Shown here: piece after piece, positions 56,754 through 63,936 of the stretch | How positions within the stretch are numbered: position 1 is the stretch's first letter | How the letters are laid out: the number at the start of each line of letters is the position of its first letter | Origin: Dyadobacter pollutisoli | GTDB lineage: Bacteria; Bacteroidota; Bacteroidia; Cytophagales; Spirosomataceae | DNA: 64,000 bases | Assembly: GCF_026625565.1 (NCBI RefSeq) | Contig: NZ_CP112998.1 | Location: 7,624,351 to 7,688,350 of the forward strand | Direction of reading: 5' to 3' | The notes under the pieces: model-generated | Told to the model about the DNA's origin: nothing | The model's database searches: none | What the model saw: the letters and a program-made list of their open reading frames with translations, nothing else | Program-made: the position numbers and the translations under genes

Positions 56754-56914
56754 CTGTAGGAGGGGGATTCGAACCACCCACGGTGCGGTTAGCTACGGTA
56801 CAAATACTGTTGGTGGTCCACCCCAGTCGACTTGCGTCGGCATTATGCCGCGTTTATCCCTTATTCACCACCCCCGAGACAGGAGGGCATGGCTGCCAAT
56901 TTCATCACCCTACA
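56754..56914 (-). ncRNA. tRNA-like RNA with an oversized variable region
   Basis: On the minus strand the first and last 7 bases form an acceptor stem (TGTAGGG with TCCTACA, one G·T). Next come TG, a 3-bp D stem (ATG/CAT) with GG in the loop, a 5-bp anticodon stem (CCCTC/GGGGG) with the 7-base loop CTGTCTC, and at the 3' side a T arm with loop TTCGAAT and a 5-bp stem with one mismatch. Between anticodon arm and T arm lies a region of about 90 bases, against 4-24 in normal tRNAs, with its own hairpins (CGGCA-TAA-TGCCG and GGTG/CACC). The loop would give anticodon GTC; it differs in one base from the loop of tRNA-Asp 1.2 kb away. Identity as tRNA, derived RNA or pseudogene is open. Confidence 0.6.
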
Positions 56915-57091
56915 ATGTGATATTTCCAATTTATTTCTGGGAGATCAGGTCTCCTCTTCCATAATTTGGTTTTGCAAAACTAAAACTTCTAAACTTAAAT
57001 ATAAAATATTTTCATTTAAAATTGTTAAAATTTACAATTATTTCATAATTTGGTTAATTATTTTGTGAAAAATTCAAACTTTCAATACTAA

Positions 57092-57562
57092 ATGCAGAAA
57101 TATTCAGATATAGATAGCACCGACTTGCGCATTCTTTCTCTGTTGATAGAAAATGCTGCTTTACCCTACACCGAGATCGGTAAAAGAGTTTTCGTTTCTG
57201 GCGGTACGGTCCATGTCCGCATGAAAAAGCTCGAACAAATGGGTATCGTTAAAGGATCTCAGCTAGTAATCGACCCCGCTAAATTAGGTTGGGATATCAG
57301 TGCGTTTTTAGGAATTTACCTTGATAAAAGTTCTTTGTACGAGCAGGTGGCGACAGAGTTAGAAGGCATTCCCGAGGTAGTAAACATCCACTATACGACC
57401 GGTATTTACAGTATTTTCTTGAAAATAGTCTGCAAAGATACCGGACATTTAAGAGAAATCCTGCACGACAAAATACAAAAGGTCAATGGTATTCAACGGA
57501 CAGAAACCTTTATTTCGCTGGAAGAGCGCATTAACCGGTCCATACCACTGGCGGAAAGTTAA
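57092..57562 (+). CDS. Lrp/AsnC-family transcriptional regulator
   Basis: The 156-residue protein has an N-terminal helix-turn-helix (about 8-55, DLRILSLLIENAALPYTEIGKRVFVSGGTVHVRMKKLE) and a C-terminal ligand-binding RAM domain (about 70-150). Lrp-type regulators respond to amino acids or similar metabolites and form octamers. Ligand and targets are unknown. Its promoter region is the AT-rich spacer with the tRNA-like RNA. Confidence 0.93.
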   Translation: MQKYSDIDSTDLRILSLLIENAALPYTEIGKRVFVSGGTVHVRMKKLEQMGIVKGSQLVIDPAKLGWDISAFLGIYLDKSSLYEQVATELEGIPEVVNIHYTTGIYSIFLKIVCKDTGHLREILHDKIQKVNGIQRTETFISLEERINRSIPLAES

Positions 57563-57660
57563 CAATTTGAAGAAACTGTTGCCTTCAAAAAATATTTCTG
57601 CTACATTTGTGTTGTATATATAAAAAACTTATATATATTTGTTTTATAAAAATCAGACTC

Positions 57661-58014
57661 ATGGAGAATAACACAACGAGTAACGAATACGTCCGTGGTA
57701 CATTGAAGACAATTGTGTTGAATTTACTGGCAGAACATGACCGGATGTATGGATATGAAATCACTCAGGAAGTAAAGGAGAGAACGGGAGGGGCCATAGC
57801 GCTTACGTTCGGTGCGCTTTACCCTGTATTACATAAATTGGAACAAGAAGGCTTACTGGTTACTGAATCAGTTGAAGTGGATGGCCGGTTAAGGAAATAT
57901 TATTCCTTGACCACCCCGGGGAACGAGGCTGCGCGTAATAAAACCAATGACCTTGAACGTTTTATAGATGCAGTAAGGTTATTACTTGCGCCAAAAAGTC
58001 TAGCAACTGAATAA
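57661..58014 (+). CDS. PadR-family transcriptional regulator
   Basis: The 117-residue protein starts at ATG 57661; the frame extends 18 codons upstream but over AT-rich leader. It has a winged helix (about 10-90; YGYEITQEVKERTGG, LTFGALYPVLHKLEQEGLL, and KYYSLTTPGNEA) typical of short PadR repressors. In Bacteroidota PadR genes usually precede membrane-protein genes they control; here the TonB-like gene starts 38 bases after its stop. Confidence 0.93.
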   Translation: MENNTTSNEYVRGTLKTIVLNLLAEHDRMYGYEITQEVKERTGGAIALTFGALYPVLHKLEQEGLLVTESVEVDGRLRKYYSLTTPGNEAARNKTNDLERFIDAVRLLLAPKSLATE

Positions 58015-58052
58015 ACTTTGTTACATGGCTAATATCTAAAAAAGATGACACT

Positions 58053-59075
58053 ATGAAACGGCTTCAGGAAAATCGTATCGATCTGATAAATAAATACTTG
58101 CTCACAAGTAAGCTGGATCCGGAATTACTCCCGGAAATACTCGACCACCTGGCTTGTGAAGCAGAAGAGCGTCTATGGGATGGGAAGCCTTTCGAACAGA
58201 TCTATCATAATATGATGGAAACTGCTGATGCGCAAACCCTCCTGAGCCTGAGTGTTGACCATCAAAATCTATTAGCCATGGAAAAATCGTTAAATGACAT
58301 CGTTTTCGAAAACCGCAACAAGCTTTACGGCGCCTATGATCTGAGAAAAAACTACGGACAGACTATCCAGCGCTCGGTGCTGATGGGTGTAACGTTATTT
58401 TTATCTTTAGTAATGTTTCCGAAGCTTTATGCACGCCTGGTACCGGACGCTAAGCCGGACGATATCGCCTATATAATTGAGGCTAAGCCCATTGATATTT
58501 CGCCGGTAGAGCCTGTGAAACCTTTGGTTGAAGAAGCAGTCGCACCTGTGGCGAAAACCGTGCGGTCGTTGCCACCCGTTGTTTTGCCTGATGAGCGAGT
58601 GCAAATTGAGAACCTACCGCCTGTTATAGAAGACCTGGAAGCGGCGCAGCCCGCGTCTGCAACAGTGGATGGGGCAGATGATATCACAATTATAGTACCT
58701 CCGGTTGCGGAAACCGGAAATGCAAAAATCGCGATTGCCGAGGTTGAGGTAAAAAAAGAAGAAACATTTATCAACGTCGAGCAGGCTCCCCAATATAAAG
58801 GAGGGATCGAGGCGATGGCGGCATTCCTGCAAAAAAATCTGAGGTACCCGTCCAAGGCTGCACAGGCCGGTATTCAGGGAAAGGTATTTGTGCAATTTAC
58901 AGTGGGATCTGATGGAAAAGTGGAGAGTGCTTCGGCACTGAAAGGAATTGGATTTGGCTGTGACGAAGAAGCACTGCGGGTCGTGAAGCTAATGCCAAAC
59001 TGGATGCCTGGTCGACAGGCTGGTGTCCCTGTACGGGTTCGTTTTACATTACCTATTGCTTTCCAGCTGAATTAA
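58053..59075 (+). CDS. TonB-like energy transducer with N-terminal PadR-linked domain
   Basis: The 340-residue protein has an N-terminal cytoplasmic module (about 1-75, LINKYLLTSKLDPELLPEILDHLACEAEERL) of the kind found in front of PadR-linked permeases. A single transmembrane helix follows (about 105-125, SVLMGVTLFLSLVMFPKL), then a Pro/Val-rich periplasmic spacer, and a C-terminal TonB domain (EQAPQYKGGIEAMAAFLQKNLRYPSKAAQAGIQGKVFVQFTVGSDG). The usual TonB has no such N-terminal domain. With the PadR gene 38 bases upstream, this is a candidate signalling-responsive TonB. Confidence 0.88.
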   Translation: MKRLQENRIDLINKYLLTSKLDPELLPEILDHLACEAEERLWDGKPFEQIYHNMMETADAQTLLSLSVDHQNLLAMEKSLNDIVFENRNKLYGAYDLRKNYGQTIQRSVLMGVTLFLSLVMFPKLYARLVPDAKPDDIAYIIEAKPIDISPVEPVKPLVEEAVAPVAKTVRSLPPVVLPDERVQIENLPPVIEDLEAAQPASATVDGADDITIIVPPVAETGNAKIAIAEVEVKKEETFINVEQAPQYKGGIEAMAAFLQKNLRYPSKAAQAGIQGKVFVQFTVGSDGKVESASALKGIGFGCDEEALRVVKLMPNWMPGRQAGVPVRVRFTLPIAFQLN

Positions 59076-59114
59076 TTTTCAGGCATTGCGTAAATGCCTC
59101 CCGTTATTGAACAA

Positions 59115-59140
59115 AATCCTCGCTTCGGCGGGGATTTTTT
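59115..59140 (+). terminator. Terminator after the TonB-like gene
   Basis: AATCCTCGC pairs with GCGGGGATT (one G·T) over a TTCG loop, followed by TTTTTT. Confidence 0.85.
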
Positions 59141-59226
59141 CGTTTTTTTGTATTTTAATTTTGTAAAACCTGAAAAGCCTGCCATCTGGCAATGATATTA
59201 GCTAACATTCACAATTTAAAGCATAC

Positions 59227-59751
59227 ATGTACGCGATTGTCGATATAGAAACGACTGGGGGAGGAGGGACAGCGCGCATTACCGAGATAGCCGTTTTTAG
59301 ACATGACGGTGAGCAGATCGTCGATGTTTTCCATTCATTAATTAATCCGGAGATCTACATTCCGCCTTTTATTACCCGCCTCACGGGTATTGATAATGCA
59401 ATGGTCAAGGATTCGCCCACATTTTCAGAAGTGCAGGACCATGTTCGTGCATTGACCAAGGATGCTTGGTTTGTAGCGCATAATGCCAAGTTTGATTATG
59501 GTTTTATCAAGCGAGAATTTGGTGCTCTTGATGAATATTTTCAGAGGGATCTGCTGTGTACGGTTCAACTTAGCAGGAAGATATTTCCGGGGCTCAAATC
59601 TTACAGCCTGGGAAATTTGTGTCAAAGTCTTGAAATTATCATTGAAAACCGCCACAGGGCCCACGGAGATGCTGAGGCTACGGTCCGTCTTTTTGAAATG
59701 CTTTTGAGGAACGATATTCAGAAGCTTATCCCCATTGATTTTTATCAGTAG
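59227..59751 (+). CDS. DEDDh 3'-5' exonuclease (DNA polymerase III epsilon-like)
   Basis: The 174-residue protein has the exonuclease motifs: IVDIETTG (first acids), the HNAKFDYGF segment (third acid) and HRAHGDAEATVRLF (catalytic histidine and last acid). It is a compact proofreading-type exonuclease without polymerase-binding extensions. It may act in DNA repair or RNA processing. It stands alone after the TonB terminator. Confidence 0.9.
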   Translation: MYAIVDIETTGGGGTARITEIAVFRHDGEQIVDVFHSLINPEIYIPPFITRLTGIDNAMVKDSPTFSEVQDHVRALTKDAWFVAHNAKFDYGFIKREFGALDEYFQRDLLCTVQLSRKIFPGLKSYSLGNLCQSLEIIIENRHRAHGDAEATVRLFEMLLRNDIQKLIPIDFYQ

Positions 59752-59829
59752 CATTCAACGCCCGGGAATCTGTGGAATGATTTTTTAGATTACACTTCTA
59801 AAATCTAAAACCTAAATTATTTCTTTCCA

Positions 59830-60006
59830 ATGAAAGCACTTATTAACTGCCTCGTTATTCTCCTCCTCTCATTTACGCTGACCAGTTGTGAAGTTATCGG
59901 TGATATTTTCAAAACTGGGGTATGGACAGGCGTAATTCTGGTTGTTGCGGTTATTGCTATCATCATCTGGGCTCTTTCAAAGGCGTTTGGCGGCGGCAGA
60001 AGCTGA
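59830..60006 (+). CDS. Small lipoprotein-like membrane protein
   Basis: The 58-residue product has a signal with lipobox (LLLSFTLTSC, C20), a short hydrophilic segment, and then a transmembrane helix (WTGVILVVAVIAIIIWALSKAF). I recognise no function. Such tiny lipoproteins are common in Cytophagales. Confidence 0.65.
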   Translation: MKALINCLVILLLSFTLTSCEVIGDIFKTGVWTGVILVVAVIAIIIWALSKAFGGGRS

Positions 60007-60143
60007 TGACTCGAAAGCATTATGGGTTTTTATTACTTACAACATAAAAATGTAGGGATGCTTGTTTATAAAAATTCTCCGTTTCATCTTTGCACTCCCC
60101 AAAGGAGGGAGCAGGCAGCAGTTTTGCCTGTAAAGTTGAAATC

Positions 60144-60217
<74 letters not shown>

Positions 60218-60227
60218 CTTGATAGTC

Positions 60228-60261
60228 AACCACTTACAAACGATTTGTAAGTGGTTTTTTT
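60228..60261 (+). terminator. Terminator after tRNA-Ala
   Basis: AACCACTTACAAA pairs perfectly with TTTGTAAGTGGTT, loop CGA, followed by TTTTT. Confidence 0.9.
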
Positions 60262-60498
60262 ATTTAGGTCGAACATAGGTCGAACATTTTTATTCATATC
60301 GATTGAGTTTTTCTCGATTTCCTAAACATCAATTTTCGCGTTTTGTAAAGTTAATTTTGAAGTGATTGCTCTATTAACGGTTCTACTTATGCTTGTAGAC
60401 CGTGAAATACAATGCATCTGCGCTTTTTCAGCTAATATTTGGCCGTAAGAAAGAAACTGACCCTAACCGAATCGCCCTTTCAATAAAAATGTCACTAG
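60262..60498. other. Degraded sequence next to tRNA-Ala
   Basis: AT-rich, no intact gene. A direct repeat ggtcgaacat occurs twice at about 60268-60288. On the minus strand a 43-codon open stretch ends at 60322 with a helix-turn-helix-like look (SYGQILAEKAQMHCISRST); I cannot name it, and it is most likely a fragment. Confidence 0.4.
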
Positions 60499-60654
60499 CT
60501 ACTGGTTTATCATTCTAAACTCACTCGGAGTAAAGCCCACTTTTTGTTTAAAGAAGCGGGTAAAGTGTTGCGGATATTTGAATCCAAGTTCGTAAGCGAT
60601 TTCGTTAACTGACTTGTCGGGGTCAAACATCTTTTCTTTAACATCCTGATACGG
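60499..60654 (-). pseudogene. C-terminal fragment of an AraC-family regulator
   Basis: The open frame encodes only the second half of an AraC DNA-binding domain: DPDKSVNEIAYELGFKYPQHFTRFFKQKVGFTPSEFRMI. The N-terminal helix-turn-helix and the sensing domain are missing; sequence upstream of about 60654 is unrelated and soon meets the divergent NTF2-like gene. It is a truncated pseudogene. Confidence 0.75.
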
Positions 60655-60678
60655 TAAAATTGGTAGGGATAGCAGTAA

Positions 60679-61065
60679 TTGATAATGCAGGAAAACACAA
60701 CCAATGACCAAGCCGCGGTGCTTGACACAGTTAGGCAATTAGCTCAGCTTATGATTGCCCGAGATACGGTAGCAATGAACAATATTCTGGACGAACATTA
60801 TACACTGACCCACATGACAGGATATTTGCAGTCGAAATCAGAATGGTTCGGTGAAGTGCAGAAAGAAACCATGAAGTATTATTCTGCTCAGGAAGTCAAT
60901 CATAGTGTAAAATTTACCGGTAACCAAGTCGAGGTAACGGTACAAAACAGGGTTGATGCCCGCATTTGGGGCAGCCGCAATACATGGCGGTTGCAGTAAA
61001 AAGTCCAACTGGAAAAGCGCAATGGAAAATGGATCATCTTGAAATCCGTTGCATCCACCTTTTGA
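60679..61065 (+). pseudogene. NTF2-like (SnoaL-type) protein gene with premature stop
   Basis: The frame begins with a polypeptide typical of NTF2-like small proteins (AVLDTVRQLAQLMIARDTVAMNNILDEHYTLTHMTG). It is interrupted by a TAA at 60997-60999 after WGSRNTWRLQ. Past it the same frame continues KVQLEKRNGKWIILKSVASTF and ends with TGA at 61063-61065, which is the normal C-terminal strand of the family. A single base change (for example TTA to TAA) explains it. The product may be truncated by 21 residues and lose its last strand. Confidence 0.75.
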
Positions 61066-61115
61066 AGGCGTAAAATTAATTTACTGCCCTTTTTTAATCA
61101 GCAAGCTGGAAAATG

Positions 61116-61298
61116 TTATTCCGGCTTGCTGATTCCCGGGTTTTCGTTTTGATGTAACGTAGGATTCGCCACAATCTCTGCCACAAATGCAGCAATACTT
61201 TTTCGTGAAATTGCGCCACCTGATTCAGGTTCGCCTTTTTGGGTTAGTACATATTCGATTTCATCACCAGTGGTAAACCAATCGGGTCTTAGGATCGT
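61116..61298 (-). pseudogene. C-terminal fragment of an NAD(P)H-binding (NmrA-like SDR) protein
   Basis: No ORF of normal size exists, but on the minus strand a frame reads TILRPDWFTTGDEIEYVLTQ, then KGEPESGGAISRKSIAAFVA and ends ...NPGISKPE at the stop 61116-61118. This is the C-terminal part of NAD(P)-binding oxidoreductases of the NmrA-like group; the N-terminal Rossmann part is missing and a TAA lies just upstream (61299-61301). Confidence 0.7.
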
Positions 61299-61333
61299 TT
61301 AGATGTAGTTTACGGCTCTCAAACAATTTTAAT

Positions 61334-61828
61334 GTGATTATCAAGAAATTTTACATTATTCTCCTCATAACAACTTGCCTTTTGGGTTGCAAACCTGAAC
61401 CAGAAGAGACCAAGACTGATCTATCTAGTGCTTTTATCGGCAAATACTCCGGGATATTAGCTCACGGCGATGCTCAATATCCACGCCTCACTCAGGAAAG
61501 GTGGGAAGTTGAAGTTTCTCGCTTAAACGAAACGGAAGTAAATTTGGATGTTCAAATCCAATTGCAGGAAAGAGTTAATGTATTTTCCCCATTTGTGAAT
61601 ACAGGTGATCCTGATATTATAGACTTTAAGCCAGGCAAAGTTGTGCCAGAAGATAAGTCATTAACTATCAAGGAAGAAGAGAATTATTTAAGCGTAGTAA
61701 AAAGCAAAGTTCGCATTAGCATGACAGGAAGGAAAAGGGACACTGATCTTCTGTTACTGGAAGTAAAGTACAATTATGAGTATCCTGGATCAACTCGGTC
61801 TTTCGCCATTTTGCTCGATAAAAAGTAA
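61334..61828 (+). CDS. Putative lipoprotein
   Basis: The 164-residue protein starts at GTG 61334 and has a lipobox (ITTCLLGC, C19). The mature part is hydrophilic with alternating strands (ERWEVEVSRLNETEVNLDVQIQ, VKSKVRISMTG, LLLLEVKYNYEY) and looks like a small beta-sandwich or barrel. I recognise no family. It is one of the few intact genes in the degraded segment. Confidence 0.7.
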   Translation: MIIKKFYIILLITTCLLGCKPEPEETKTDLSSAFIGKYSGILAHGDAQYPRLTQERWEVEVSRLNETEVNLDVQIQLQERVNVFSPFVNTGDPDIIDFKPGKVVPEDKSLTIKEEENYLSVVKSKVRISMTGRKRDTDLLLLEVKYNYEYPGSTRSFAILLDKK

Positions 61829-61854
61829 GTTAATGCGATTCTATGTGCGAGCTA

Positions 61855-62186
61855 TCATTTAAAGCGAACATCGATTGATTTGATAACTTTTTTTGGTGTT
61901 GCCGGATAAGTTTTGATCTCGCTTAAAACTGTTTGAAGCCGCGGGTCCTGGCGATGATTTACCAAGACACTTGACCACCCAAATCCATTTACGATGGCAA
62001 GATGTAGAATTTGGTAAGGGACAATTCCTTTCTCATATGCCTCAAAAGTCGTTCTCAACACTTGCAAATAAGAATCGAAGTTAAGGTTCTGCATCGCAAG
62101 CAATGCATACAGTTTTGTTCTCGGACTGAGTTTTTTGTCAACGACGACAGTGTTATAGCAAGGCAGATTATAATACTCCCCAATAA
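61855..62186 (-). pseudogene. 3' part of a lipoprotein gene split by an IS3-family element
   Basis: The frame on the minus strand reads IGEYYNLPCYNTVVVDKKLSP, later ...FEAYEKGIVPYQILHLAIVN, and ends at 61855. Its 5' part is at 63381-63648 beyond the insertion element. Joining the two (with one copy of the 3-bp duplication removed) gives an exact 600-base frame of 199 codons plus stop, with no shift. By itself the part shown here has only an internal ATG at 62103. Confidence 0.85.
62184..62186 (+). repeat. Left target-site duplication (TAA)
   Basis: TAA at 62184-62186 is repeated at 63378-63380, immediately outside the element ends. A 3-bp duplication is normal for the IS3 family. Removing one copy restores the disrupted frame. 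Confidence 0.85.
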
Positions 62187-62224
62187 TTGGACAGCTACTA
62201 AAATTTCTAATTTAGTAGTTGACT

Positions 62225-62509
62225 ATGAAAAGGGAACGTAGAAAATTCAGCGCGAGCTTCAAGGCCAAAGTGGCCATAGAAGCCATCAAGGAGGTAAGCA
62301 CCGTCCAGGACTTAGCTTCTAAGTACCAAATCCATCCAACGCAGATTGCGGCCTGGAAACGAGAGTTTTTAGAGAAAGCCGAGTTGGTTTTCGACAAAGA
62401 GGCACCGGCAATAAATGAGGCAGAGAACTCTAAGGAGCAGGAACTGTACGCCAAGATCGGGGAGCTTCAGGTCCAGGTGGATTTCCTAAAAAAAGTCTTG
62501 GGGAAATGA
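62225..62509 (+). CDS. IS3-family transposase OrfA
   Basis: The 94-residue protein has a helix-turn-helix (MKRERRKFSASFKAKVAIEAI, QDLASKYQIHPTQIAAWKREF) and a C-terminal leucine-zipper-like coiled coil. A TTG two codons upstream is a possible start. A run of seven A followed by G at 62488-62495, inside the last codons, is the usual -1 frameshift site of the family, so a fused OrfAB transposase can be made. OrfB starts in the -1 frame with ATG at 62506. Confidence 0.95.
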   Translation: MKRERRKFSASFKAKVAIEAIKEVSTVQDLASKYQIHPTQIAAWKREFLEKAELVFDKEAPAINEAENSKEQELYAKIGELQVQVDFLKKVLGK

Positions 62510-63345
62510 CAACCATGGAAAAACGCGAACTTATTTCTCCGGAATACATCAATCTCAGCGTTTCAGCACAATGTAAACTAATTGGTTTACAGAGGAGTAG
62601 CTATTATTTTAAGCCAAAGGGAGAATCGTTGGTAAATCAACGCCTGATGAAAGCCATAGACCGAAAGTTTCTGGAATGTCCATTTTATGGAGTGGAACGC
62701 ATGACTGATTACCTGCGTGGCTTAGGTTACCACGTTGGAGTAAAGCGTATACGAAGGCTATATAGGCTCATGAATTTGCGCACGATTTATCCCAAACGCA
62801 ACCTGAGCAAGGCCAAAGCAACAGACTACAAATATCCATATCTGTTAAAGGGCTTGAAAATTGAGTGTCCTAATCATGTCTGGCAGGCCGATATCACCTA
62901 TATCCCGATGTTTCGTGGATTTATGTACATGTTTGCCATCATCGATGTGTATAGCCGAAGGATTGTCGGATGGAGCATATCGAACACAATGAGCATGGAA
63001 TGGTGCCGGGAAATCCTCTTGGATACTATTCGTACCGAGGGACGGCCCGAAATATTTAATACCGATCAAGGTAGCCAATTCACTAGCCCCCACTTTGTTA
63101 ACTCATTGTTAGGCAGTGGCATAAAGGTGTCAATGGATGGGAAGGGAAGAGCACTTGACAACGTTTTCATCGAACGATTTTGGAGGTCGCTCAAACAAGA
63201 ATATGTATACTTAAACCCTCCCAACGGCGGTATGGATCTGTATAGAGGAGTAAAAACATATGTGGAATTTTACAACGGTCAACGCAAACACACCGGTACT
63301 GGATTTATCCCTAATGACTTGTTCTTTGAATCAAAAGCATCTTAA
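62506..63345 (+). CDS. IS3-family transposase OrfB (DDE integrase)
   Basis: The 279-residue protein overlaps OrfA by 4 bases in the -1 frame. It has an N-terminal HTH part (FLECPFYGVERMTDYLRGLG) and the rve DDE core: D in WQADITYIPMF, D in FNTDQGSQFTS, and E in DNVFIERFWRSLKQEYV. Motifs and length are complete, and no frameshift or stop is seen, so the element appears functional. Confidence 0.96.
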   Translation: MTTMEKRELISPEYINLSVSAQCKLIGLQRSSYYFKPKGESLVNQRLMKAIDRKFLECPFYGVERMTDYLRGLGYHVGVKRIRRLYRLMNLRTIYPKRNLSKAKATDYKYPYLLKGLKIECPNHVWQADITYIPMFRGFMYMFAIIDVYSRRIVGWSISNTMSMEWCREILLDTIRTEGRPEIFNTDQGSQFTSPHFVNSLLGSGIKVSMDGKGRALDNVFIERFWRSLKQEYVYLNPPNGGMDLYRGVKTYVEFYNGQRKHTGTGFIPNDLFFESKAS

Positions 63346-63377
63346 TTAAAATTAACTTTATCCATTTGGCTGTCCAG

Positions 63378-63380
63378 TAA
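63378..63380 (+). repeat. Right target-site duplication (TAA)
   Basis: Second copy of TAA, directly after the right end of the IS3-family element; see the copy at 62184. Confidence 0.85.
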
Positions 63381-63648
63381 AACGGGAGTGTTTCAGATAT
63401 ATCTGAGGATCATCTGCTATCTTCCTAAATAAATTATCTCCGGCAAAGTCTTCCGGATGGAACAAAAAGTAGTAAAAGTCATCATCATCAGCGACGAAAT
63501 GGATGTCTTGTGCTGCAAGCATCGATTTGAACTCCATCAAAAGTGTATCTCCATTTGATGTTTGGCCCTCCGCTCTAGCTTCCTTACCACAAGAAAGTGT
63601 TGTAGATGAGATGGTTAGAAGCAATCCTGAAAATAAGTATTTAATCAT
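63381..63648 (-). pseudogene. 5' part of the lipoprotein gene split by the IS3-family element
   Basis: Starts at ATG 63648 with a lipoprotein signal (FSGLLLTISSTTLSC, C20) and reads ...DDDDFYYFLFHPEDFAGDNL and ...PQIYLKHSRF before entering the element. In the current sequence the frame runs on for a few codons of element DNA (TGQPNG) to a stop at 63358. The remainder of the gene is at 61855-62186. The 199-residue ancestral product is an acidic lipoprotein of unknown function. Confidence 0.85.
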
Positions 63649-63696
63649 TGTGTTTGTGATTCGACATCAGTCAACTCATGAGATATTTGATAGATT

Positions 63697-63936
63697 TCAA
63701 GATAACTGAAAATAGCGGAAAACTGACCACGGCCGGGCGACCTCGCTGATTTCATCTATTCCTTCCCACGCCAGAATAGCATGTTTCTGTCGTCGCAATA
63801 TTATTCTGAGTCCTTTCCGATGTTTGACAGGGAAGATAGCATCTGGATCCCCTCTTACTATCAAATAGCGAACCATGTCTTTCAGCCATCTTATTCGCTG
63901 GACATAAATGGATGACACAGTAATATTTAAGACCAT
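63697..63936 (-). CDS. Short hypothetical protein
   Basis: The 79-residue frame from ATG 63936 ends at 63697, about 50 bases upstream of the split lipoprotein gene. It contains a basic central part (KHRKGLRIILRRQKHAIL) and no signal peptide or known motif. An AT-rich TATATTTTG element precedes it. It may be a fragment, as is much of this region. Low confidence. Confidence 0.35.
   Translation of the reverse strand: MVLNITVSSIYVQRIRWLKDMVRYLIVRGDPDAIFPVKHRKGLRIILRRQKHAILAWEGIDEISEVARPWSVFRYFQLS

Larger units (their letters stand above)
56636..57091. other. Non-coding interval between Csp and Lrp genes
   Basis: This 456-base region has no convincing ORF. It contains the tRNA-like RNA gene and its terminator on the minus strand, and from 56960 to 57080 a very AT-rich stretch that must carry the promoter of the Lrp gene and, on the minus strand, possibly that of the RNA (a TAGTTTTG box at 56982-56975). 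Confidence 0.6.
62187..63377 (+). mobile_element. Intact IS3-family insertion sequence, 1191 bp
   Basis: The element spans from TTGGACAGC (left) to GGCTGTCCAG (right); the inner 8 bases TGGACAGC/GCTGTCCA are perfect inverted repeats. It carries two overlapping transposase frames on the plus strand. The direct repeats TAA flank it and the inserted gene can be rebuilt exactly, which points to a recent insertion. The terminal T and G do not pair. Confidence 0.9.

Noticed and set aside
56737..57068. Plus-strand short frames over the tRNA-like region
   Set aside because: No domain, and the sequence is better explained as a minus-strand RNA and AT-rich promoter DNA.
62188..63376. IS3-family ends taken at TG..CA
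   Set aside because: No direct repeat flanks these ends; moving the ends out by one base gives TAA duplications and an exact restored gene.
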